Shown here piece by piece: positions 1 to 5,613 of a stretch of DNA of 5,613 bases (within the stretch, counting starts at the first letter, position 1; each line of letters opens with the position of its first letter). The stretch comes from Bacteroidota bacterium. GTDB taxonomy: Bacteria; Bacteroidota; Bacteroidia; Bacteroidales; GCA-2748055. Location of the stretch: NCBI GenBank assembly GCA_024244665.1, contig JAAEOI010000506.1:1-5613 (forward strand), in the 5' to 3' direction. Position numbers and translations under genes: made by a program. The notes under the pieces are model-generated. The model saw nothing but the letters and a program-made list of their open reading frames with translations, searched no databases and was not told the origin of the DNA.

Positions 1-1
1 G

Positions 2-2158
2 GATGAGGGGGTGAATGCTTTTGGCTCTGTGCTATCTTATGGATGGTACTCGGGTTACCTGGGTTATGCCCTCTTGGTAGGATTGCCCCAGGTGAAAAAC
101 TTTTATGGGGAGGTACCCATGCTGATGGCTCAGCTGGAGCTGGAATATGAGGATGGCTCCAAAGAGATCCTGGTCACTGACAAATCGTGGAAGGCGTCAA
201 GCGGCCCATTGCTGGAGAGCGACCTTTTGCAGGGGGAGCGCTATGATGCGCGAAAAGAGCTTGGAGGCTGGGACAGCAGTGGGTACGATGACAGTGGCTG
301 GGACCAGGTGCAGGAGTATGATTCACCAGACATAGCCATTGCCCTTCATCCCGGGATGCCAATACGTGAGATTGAAAGAATCACACCGGTGGGGATCACC
401 CCGCGCAAAGAGGGGACTATCTTCAACCTTGGACAGAATTTCGCAGGCATAGTTGAGCTGAAAGTGAAAGGAAAGGCAGGGGACAAGCTCCAGCTTACCT
501 ACGGGGAGATGCTTCATCCGGATGGCCGCCTTATGACAGAGAACCTGAGGATGGCCAGGGCCACAGATACCTATATCCTCAAAGGGGACCCGGAAGGGGA
601 GGTGTGGAAACCCATGTTCACCTTTCACGGATTTCAGTATGTTCAGCTGAGCGGCTACTCCGGTGATGTGGATGAGGAGACCGTAACCGGCATCGTACTG
701 AGTTCTGATCATAAAGTTACTTCAGCATTTGAATGCGGGAGTGAAATGATCAATCAGCTTTACCGTAATATCAACTGGACCCAGTTATCCAATTTCCTGG
801 ATGTGCCCACAGATTGTCCACAACGGGATGAACGCCTGGGGTGGACCGGCGATGCCCAGGTCTATGTCAATTCGGCCATTTTCAACCGCGACGTGGCTTC
901 ATTCTACACCAAGTGGCTGGCTGATCTGAATGACGATCAGTGGGAAACCGGGGCCTATCCCAACTTTGCACCCACACCCTATATACGGCCGAAATACGAT
1001 TTTTCTCCCGGGTGGATGGAAGCCGGAATTATCTGTCCCTATGAAATGTATCATGCCTATGGAGATGTCAGGATACTTGAGAAATACTGGCCGAATATGG
1101 AGCATTTTATGGAATTCCTGGGGAGCAGGGCAGGGGATAACTTTGTGTTTGAAGAAGCTTCGTTTGAAGACATCGTTCCAAAAGGAGGCTTCGGAGATTG
1201 GCTCTCCATTGGGAAAAAGACCCCTCCCGACCTGATGGCTTCCTTCTATTACGCTTACTGCGCTCAATTGATGTCCGAGATGGCCCTGGCCATGGAAGAA
1301 ACTGAAAAAGCAACCTTCTATGATAGGCTGTTTGAGAAGATCAGGGAGGGAACACTGGCACACTATGGAGCTGCCGACCTCAGGTTTAAATGCAATGCGC
1401 AGGCTTACGGTGACGGAGAGGGTTACGTGGATGGAAACCTGGGTTTTGAGGGGCATACCCAGACCGTATTTGCCAATGGCTTGTACATGGGTATTTTCAC
1501 TCCGCAGGAAGAGCAAAGAGCCGGGGAACACCTTGTGGAATTGATCAGGAATGCCGATAGCAAGATTACAGCCGGTTTCCTGGGTACAAAACCCATGCTG
1601 CCCGCCCTGTCAAAAACGGGATACAGCGAGCTGGCCTATGACCTTTTCCTGAGTACCGAATATCCCTCCTGGGGCTTTGAGATCGTAAACGGTGCCACCA
1701 CCATTTGGGAGCGTTGGAACAGCTATACCCATGAAGAGGGGTTTGGAGGTGAAAGGAATGCCGGGATGAATTCCTTCAATCACTATGCTTTTGGTGCTGT
1801 ATGTGAATGGATGTTTGAAAATGCTGCAGGGATCAGGGCTTCAGCCCCGGCCTACCGCAGCATTACCATTAAACCTGAAACGGATCGGCGTCTGGGCCAT
1901 CTGAAGGCTGAATACCAGTCCATTTCAGGACCCATCCGTTCTTCCTGGGAGTACTTATCAGGCGGCTTAGCAATGAATGTCTCGGTGCCTGTCAATGTGA
2001 AAGCTCACATATTCGTTCCTGCTGCTTCCCTGGATGCCATATCAGAAGGAGAGGGACTGGCAGCGAGGGCCGATGGATTAACATTCATCTCCATGGAAGG
2101 GGGATATGCACAGTTTGAAGCCGGTTCGGGGGATTACTCATTTTTTGTTAAAGAATGA
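2..2158 (+). CDS. GH78 alpha-L-rhamnosidase, 5'-partial (gene starts left of window)
   Basis: This gene encodes an inverting glycosidase that releases terminal alpha-L-rhamnose; 718 residues are visible. The frame is open to the left edge. The first residues (DEGVNAFG, then GWYSGYLG) match the interior of the N-terminal jelly-roll domain of GH78, so the true start is upstream and perhaps 200 residues are missing, including any signal peptide. Numbering from the first visible codon, the order is: rest of the N-terminal beta domain to about 115 (with LLQGERYDARKE near 75-87), a second beta domain to about 235, an (alpha/alpha)6 barrel from about 240 to 610, and a C-terminal beta-sandwich. The signature DCPQRDERLGWTGD starts at base 812. 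By analogy with characterised GH78 enzymes such as SaRha78A, its Glu (830-832) is the general acid, and the Glu of GATTIWERW (1709-1711) is the general base. The His of FNHY (1781-1783) and the Trp of PGW (1013-1015) match further sugar-binding positions. All key residues are intact, so it should be active. Family assignment is very secure; substrate is unknown. Confidence 0.95.
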   Translation, partial: DEGVNAFGSVLSYGWYSGYLGYALLVGLPQVKNFYGEVPMLMAQLELEYEDGSKEILVTDKSWKASSGPLLESDLLQGERYDARKELGGWDSSGYDDSGWDQVQEYDSPDIAIALHPGMPIREIERITPVGITPRKEGTIFNLGQNFAGIVELKVKGKAGDKLQLTYGEMLHPDGRLMTENLRMARATDTYILKGDPEGEVWKPMFTFHGFQYVQLSGYSGDVDEETVTGIVLSSDHKVTSAFECGSEMINQLYRNINWTQLSNFLDVPTDCPQRDERLGWTGDAQVYVNSAIFNRDVASFYTKWLADLNDDQWETGAYPNFAPTPYIRPKYDFSPGWMEAGIICPYEMYHAYGDVRILEKYWPNMEHFMEFLGSRAGDNFVFEEASFEDIVPKGGFGDWLSIGKKTPPDLMASFYYAYCAQLMSEMALAMEETEKATFYDRLFEKIREGTLAHYGAADLRFKCNAQAYGDGEGYVDGNLGFEGHTQTVFANGLYMGIFTPQEEQRAGEHLVELIRNADSKITAGFLGTKPMLPALSKTGYSELAYDLFLSTEYPSWGFEIVNGATTIWERWNSYTHEEGFGGERNAGMNSFNHYAFGAVCEWMFENAAGIRASAPAYRSITIKPETDRRLGHLKAEYQSISGPIRSSWEYLSGGLAMNVSVPVNVKAHIFVPAASLDAISEGEGLAARADGLTFISMEGGYAQFEAGSGDYSFFVKE

Positions 2159-2181
2159 ATCTCAATTTATACTGGAAATGA
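2155..2181 (+). promoter_or_regulatory. rhamnosidase gene junction with two ATGA overlaps and an 8-codon ORF
   Basis: The first rhamnosidase stops at 2156-2158 and the second starts at 2178. In the remaining frame, an ATG at 2155-2157 overlaps that stop (ATGA). It opens an eight-codon frame, MNLNLYWK, whose TGA at 2179-2181 overlaps the start of the second gene (again ATGA). This arrangement could pass terminating ribosomes from one gene to the next. The 19-base spacer has no Shine-Dalgarno sequence and is AT-rich, as is common in Bacteroidota. No promoter of the Bacteroidota type (TAnnTTTG at -7) was seen just upstream, so co-transcription is likely. The overlap pattern is visible in the sequence, but a function for the small ORF is speculative. 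Confidence 0.3.
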
Positions 2182-2246
2182 AGAAATTATCAATACTCCT
2201 TGTAGCCCTGGCAGTCACCCTGACCCTTTCAGGTCAGGCGGTGGCC
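2178..2246 (+). other. signal peptide region (type I), second rhamnosidase
   Basis: The first 23 codons give a short basic start (MKK), a hydrophobic core rich in Leu, Val and Ala, and a small-residue end (GQAVA) suited to signal peptidase I. The mature family consensus (THLKCEYLTNP) begins immediately afterwards, which supports cleavage near AVA|T or QA|V. There is no lipobox cysteine at the cleavage site, so the protein is predicted to be periplasmic or secreted and not a surface lipoprotein. The exact cleavage position is inferred. Confidence 0.85.
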
Positions 2247-4961
2247 ACCCACCTGAAGTGTGAATATCTCACCAATCCCATGGGCATAGACATGCCCGAT
2301 CCCCGCTTCTACTGGCAGGTGCAGTCAGAAGATGAGGGAGCCATTCAAAGTGCCTGCCATATTATTGTGTCATCCAGCCGGGCCAGGGCCGAGGAGGGTA
2401 TTGGAGATCTATGGGATAGCGGGAAGAATAAGAGCAGTCAGAATACCCATGTGGTCTATGCAGGCCAGTCTCTTGAAGCTGCTTCAGAATATTTCTGGCG
2501 CGTCAAAATCTGGGATCAAAAGCGGCAGGAAGGGCCCTGGAGTGAAGCAGCCACTTTTACGACAGGACTTTTCAAGGAGGAGGATTGGAAAGGCGCCCAA
2601 TGGATCTCATGGCGTCCGCAGGAGGAGTGGGAAAGGGAATGGTGGCGCAAAAAAGAGATTGAAGAGCAGTGCCTGGAGTGGGGGCTACCCAGCTATTTCG
2701 GCATGCGGATGAACATGTTCGAGCGCTATAACTTCTTTGATGAGAAGAGGCACGATCCGGCTCCGCTCTATAGAAAGGAATTTGATGCGGACAGGAAAGT
2801 GGCTCGGGCCACAGCCTTTATAAGCGGCATCGGCTACTATGAGCTTTTTATCAACGGGGAGCGCATAGGCGACCAGGTACTGGATCCGGGTTGGACCAAC
2901 TATTCCAAAACCATCCTCTATGCCACCCATGATGTGACTACCCGGCTGAAGAAAGGAAGGAATGCCCTGGGCGTGATGCTTGGGAGCGGGTTTTACAGTC
3001 AGAAAGCCTATGACCACTGGGGCTTCTACAGGGAAGACGGCTACATCGGGCAGCCCAGGCTCATCTGCCGGGTGAAAATTGAATACGAGGACGGTAGTTC
3101 GGAGGATGTGGTCACCGACCTGGACTGGAAGGTCACCGGCGGACCGGTGGTCTATGACGGCCCGCACATGGGCGAAATCTATGACGCCACAAAGGAGATT
3201 CCGGCCTGGGCGGAAATTGGTCTCGACGAAAAGAGCTGGGACAGGGTGCAGCCTGCCCCGTCCCCGGGAGGACAGTTAAAAGCCCAACTCTGTCAGCCCA
3301 TTCGTTTGGTGAAAAGTTATGCCCCGAAGGAGGTGGTAATGAAGGGTGGCTGGCATAAGCATATTTGGGTGGATGCCGGGACACAGTTAGCGGGATGGTT
3401 GCGCATTCGCCTGCCCAATGCAAAAAAAGGTGACCGGATCCTGGTATATTTTGGAGAGCATGAGAACCCCCGGGATCTCGATCAGCCTGCACAATTGCAA
3501 CAAATGGGCTATGTGGCCAAAGGGGTGCCCGGGGAAGAATTCACCTGCAAGTTCACATACAAAGGCTTTCGCTATGCCATAATCAGTGGGTATAAGGGTG
3601 AGCTTGGTACGCCCGATATTGATGTGATAGAGGTGCACAGCGACGTACCCGTCGTGGGCTCGTTTGATTGCTCCAATGAGGTGGCCAATCAGGTGCATGA
3701 GATCTGCAATAAATCCCTTCGCTATAACCTGCACTCCATCCCCACCGATTGTCCCCACAGGGAAAAAAACGGCTGGATGGGCGATGCGGTCACCGGTATG
3801 GAATTTGGGATGGCCAATCACGACCTGGCGGCACTGATGACCAAGTATACCCGCGACATGTGGGATACCCAGGATCCCGACAGGGGACTTTCCATCATTG
3901 CTCCTGATAACTATTATAACCGGGGTCGATCTACCCTCTGGAGCTCAGCAGCGGTCCATGTGCCCTGGTATATGTACATGTACTATGGCGATACCCGTCT
4001 CTTTGAACAATACTGGGATAAGATGATGTTATGGGTGGATTTTTCATGGAAGAACAACAACATGGAGGAGATGGATGGGATTTTTGAGGAGGTACTGGGA
4101 GACTGGGTTACGCCCCTCAAGGACAAAGAGGGACAGAAACCCGGGGGGAATGCCGCCAATGCCGCACTGAATTTCCACCTCGTTCTGAAGCGGATGGCCC
4201 ACATGGCAGGAATACAGGGCTACAAATCCGATCAGAAAAGCCTCGGTGACCAGGCCGAAAGAGTAAGGAGAGGCATTAATAAATGGATCTACGACAAAGA
4301 GAATTTCGAATACGTGGGCAATCTGCCCTATGGTGAGTACGTCCCGGTGCTGAATGTATGTGCCCTGGATTACGGCATTGTTCCCCAGGAGGATGTACGG
4401 GGAGTGGAGGACCGGCTGATCCGCAATATCGTGGACGAAAAGGAGAGCCATTTATACGGCGGAATTTTTGCCATCCATTCGGCCTATGAATATTTACCCA
4501 AAGCGGGTTATGCCGATCTGGTATTTGACCTGATTGTAGAACCTACCTGGCCCTCCTTCGGCTGGATGGTGGGGGAGGGAGCCACCACGCTATGGGAAGG
4601 ATATGACAGAAGCAATTCGGACATTCATCATTTTATGGGAGCGGTGGATAATTACTTTTACCGCCACCTGGCCGGTATCAATTTCCATATGGATGAACCG
4701 GGATTCAGGAGAATTATCTTTCGTCCCAATTTTGTCAAGGAACTGGACCATGCCGATGCCAGCTATCATTCGATCCAGGGGGAGATCAAGGCAGGCTGGA
4801 AACAGACATCTCCGGGAAAATTTGTGTATTCGGTAACTCTTCCGCCAAACACAAAGGGGGAGCTTATACTCCAGGGGGAAACTCAGAAACTGTTACCGGG
4901 TGCACATAGATTTACTATTGTTTACTCTGAAAAGGGTTGGGAGATCGAGAGTGAAACATAA
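2178..4961 (+). CDS. secreted GH78-family alpha-L-rhamnosidase, complete, HREKNGW subtype
   Basis: This gene encodes 927 residues, the usual length for a Bacteroidota GH78 enzyme. I chose the ATG at 2178 because it begins a typical signal peptide (MKKLSILLVALA...). The in-frame ATG at 2106 would add 24 unlike residues and overlap the preceding gene by 53 bases. Domain order: signal peptide 1-23; Ig/fibronectin-like domain about 24-131 (LKCEYLTNPMGID); N-terminal jelly roll with a 46-residue insertion at 148-193; second beta domain about 370-490; (alpha/alpha)6 barrel about 495-835; C-terminal beta-sandwich to the end. The signature is DCPHREKNGWMGD (Asp524, Glu529, Asp536). It is one residue shorter than in the upstream gene, but Glu529 keeps the same distance to Trp533, so the general acid is probably retained. 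Glu807 in GATTLWEGY is the likely general base, followed by His817/His818. Trp588 lies 55 residues after Trp533, the same spacing as Trp640 to Trp695 in SaRha78A. ERW is replaced by EGY beside the base. Family assignment is secure; linkage and substrate are not known. Confidence 0.95.
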   Translation: MKKLSILLVALAVTLTLSGQAVATHLKCEYLTNPMGIDMPDPRFYWQVQSEDEGAIQSACHIIVSSSRARAEEGIGDLWDSGKNKSSQNTHVVYAGQSLEAASEYFWRVKIWDQKRQEGPWSEAATFTTGLFKEEDWKGAQWISWRPQEEWEREWWRKKEIEEQCLEWGLPSYFGMRMNMFERYNFFDEKRHDPAPLYRKEFDADRKVARATAFISGIGYYELFINGERIGDQVLDPGWTNYSKTILYATHDVTTRLKKGRNALGVMLGSGFYSQKAYDHWGFYREDGYIGQPRLICRVKIEYEDGSSEDVVTDLDWKVTGGPVVYDGPHMGEIYDATKEIPAWAEIGLDEKSWDRVQPAPSPGGQLKAQLCQPIRLVKSYAPKEVVMKGGWHKHIWVDAGTQLAGWLRIRLPNAKKGDRILVYFGEHENPRDLDQPAQLQQMGYVAKGVPGEEFTCKFTYKGFRYAIISGYKGELGTPDIDVIEVHSDVPVVGSFDCSNEVANQVHEICNKSLRYNLHSIPTDCPHREKNGWMGDAVTGMEFGMANHDLAALMTKYTRDMWDTQDPDRGLSIIAPDNYYNRGRSTLWSSAAVHVPWYMYMYYGDTRLFEQYWDKMMLWVDFSWKNNNMEEMDGIFEEVLGDWVTPLKDKEGQKPGGNAANAALNFHLVLKRMAHMAGIQGYKSDQKSLGDQAERVRRGINKWIYDKENFEYVGNLPYGEYVPVLNVCALDYGIVPQEDVRGVEDRLIRNIVDEKESHLYGGIFAIHSAYEYLPKAGYADLVFDLIVEPTWPSFGWMVGEGATTLWEGYDRSNSDIHHFMGAVDNYFYRHLAGINFHMDEPGFRRIIFRPNFVKELDHADASYHSIQGEIKAGWKQTSPGKFVYSVTLPPNTKGELILQGETQKLLPGAHRFTIVYSEKGWEIESET

Positions 4962-4965
4962 GCTG

Positions 4966-5613
4966 TCAACTTGAGGCAATTTCTAATACCTTCTCTTTTA
5001 TTTCACGCTGTGTAGGATTCAGCTCCTCAGAAGTGAAAGTCCCATGTTCGATATCAATACGGTCAAATACCATTTTATAGAGGTGATAAATGACTTTCAG
5101 GCTTAGAAGATACCGGCCACTCAAGACCTTTTGCAGATCATTTAATACATCCATTGTTTTTAACCCGTATACCAGTGCCTGGTTGTAGTATTCTCCTATT
5201 ACCTCACGGAATGAATCTGGCACAGGACCTGCTTTTGCTATTTTCTTCAAATCTGAAGGAAGGAGATTATTTTTCTTCAGAATATCACTAGCGAAGTAGT
5301 TCAGGTTATTCAGCTGGTCTTCCTGGAAATCACGTATAATATGAACCAGGTAACTGAATATGGCACAAGGCCTTGCTATCTCGACAATGTCAAAGTCAGG
5401 AATGGTGTATGTATTGTTCTCCTCTGAAAGGCAGCAAAGGTGAACGAATACGGATGCAGGGGCAACGGAGGCACCCTCAGCGTAGACCATGAAATCATCC
5501 AGGGTATCGAATCCATCGTGATCGATATCATACAGCATCGACTTTGCAAAATTGTGGAAGATTTGCAAAGGGATTTTAAAAGTGGAGATGGTGTCTCTCA
5601 GCTCAGTATAGAA
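4966..5613 (-). CDS. squalene/phytoene synthase-family protein, 5'-partial (gene starts right of window)
   Basis: This gene encodes the C-terminal 215 residues of a head-to-head trans-prenyltransferase. The family joins two farnesyl or geranylgeranyl diphosphates to make squalene-type or phytoene-type C30/C40 products for hopanoids, sterols or carotenoids. The frame stays open to the right edge: the visible start FYTELRDTISTFKIP fits the conserved stretch before the YxxxxxxVA helix. The TTG at 5566-5568 is therefore an internal Leu codon. Numbered from the first visible residue, the protein shows YAEGASVAPAS at about 44-54, where the family usually has Y-C-x-x-V-A-G-x-V-G. It also shows the second aspartate-rich motif HIIRDFQEDQLNNLNYF with Asp95, Glu98 and Asp99 (bases 5317-5331), which would bind magnesium and diphosphate. 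The first aspartate-rich motif would lie off the window. With a usual family length near 280-300, roughly 70 residues are missing. It is convergent with the rhamnosidase genes and more AT-rich in the blocks counted. Product identity (squalene, hydroxysqualene or phytoene) cannot be decided. Confidence 0.85.
   Translation of the reverse strand, partial: FYTELRDTISTFKIPLQIFHNFAKSMLYDIDHDGFDTLDDFMVYAEGASVAPASVFVHLCCLSEENNTYTIPDFDIVEIARPCAIFSYLVHIIRDFQEDQLNNLNYFASDILKKNNLLPSDLKKIAKAGPVPDSFREVIGEYYNQALVYGLKTMDVLNDLQKVLSGRYLLSLKVIYHLYKMVFDRIDIEHGTFTSEELNPTQREIKEKVLEIASS

Noticed and set aside
11..13. GTG as start codon of the first rhamnosidase
   Set aside because: The frame is open to the window edge, and the codons before and after it continue a conserved interior strand of the GH78 N-terminal domain. 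A start here would give a truncated jelly roll.
899..1531. 210-residue open frame on the minus strand within the first rhamnosidase
   Set aside because: It lies wholly antisense to the catalytic barrel of a strongly supported gene, has no recognisable domain, and its Pro/Gly/His/Ser-rich composition is typical of a reading-frame shadow.
2106..2177. N-terminal extension of the second rhamnosidase from the ATG at 2106
   Set aside because: The extra 24 residues are unlike the family and precede a clear signal peptide that begins at 2178. They are the out-of-frame translation of the end of the upstream gene.
2159..2177. Separate promoter for the second rhamnosidase
   Set aside because: The 19-base spacer and the preceding coding end contain no TAnnTTTG element with a matching -33 TTTG, so co-transcription is the simpler reading.
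2685..4451. Several 119-160 residue open frames on the minus strand within the second rhamnosidase
   Set aside because: All are antisense to conserved GH78 sequence, overlap one another, and show no coherent protein features.
2..4961. Recent gene duplication of the two rhamnosidases
   Set aside because: The proteins differ in active-site signature, insertions and loop lengths throughout, so they are old paralogues or separately acquired family members.
5566..5568. TTG as start codon of the minus-strand gene
   Set aside because: The 15 upstream in-frame codons are open and encode a segment that fits the family (ending in FKIP), so translation begins outside the window.

Overview
This looks like a stretch of a Bacteroidota chromosome or contig, probably from an environmental member of the order Bacteroidales or a relative. 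The evidence is indirect. There are two adjacent GH78 alpha-L-rhamnosidases of the type common in Bacteroidota glycan-degradation loci, an internal gene start with no Shine-Dalgarno sequence, and a divergent squalene/phytoene synthase-family protein. No rRNA, tRNA, mobile element, CRISPR array or recognisable promoter is visible. Coding is nearly continuous, with gaps of only 19 and 4 bases.

Layout. Positions 2-2158 (+) hold the 3' three quarters or so of a GH78 alpha-L-rhamnosidase whose beginning lies left of the window. The GTG at 11 is an internal valine codon, not a start. Positions 2178-4961 (+) hold a second, complete GH78-family enzyme of 927 residues with a cleavable signal peptide. 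The two genes are 19 bases apart on the same strand and very likely share a transcript. Positions 4966-5613 (-) hold the C-terminal part of a squalene/phytoene synthase-family prenyltransferase. It faces the rhamnosidase genes, with only 4 bases between the two stop codons, and runs off the right edge. The TTG at 5568 is an internal leucine codon, not a start.

How they fit together. The rhamnosidase pair probably acts outside the cytoplasm, removing terminal alpha-L-rhamnose from a plant or algal polysaccharide or from a rhamnosylated small molecule. The two enzymes belong to clearly different GH78 subtypes: their active-site signatures are DCPQRDERLGWTGD and DCPHREKNGWMGD. They are therefore more likely to cut different linkages or act at different steps than to be redundant copies. 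No transporter, SusC/SusD pair, sulfatase, lyase or regulator is in view, so the substrate cannot be read from this window. The isoprenoid gene is on the other strand, is visibly more AT-rich in the blocks counted, and has no evident link to rhamnose use. The convergent junction probably marks the right-hand edge of the glycan locus.

The window contains recognisable enzyme families, and I do not see an undescribed system. The points most worth a second look are the pairing of two GH78 subtypes, the aromatic and charged insertion in the second enzyme, and an eight-codon reading frame that bridges the two rhamnosidase genes through two ATGA overlaps.
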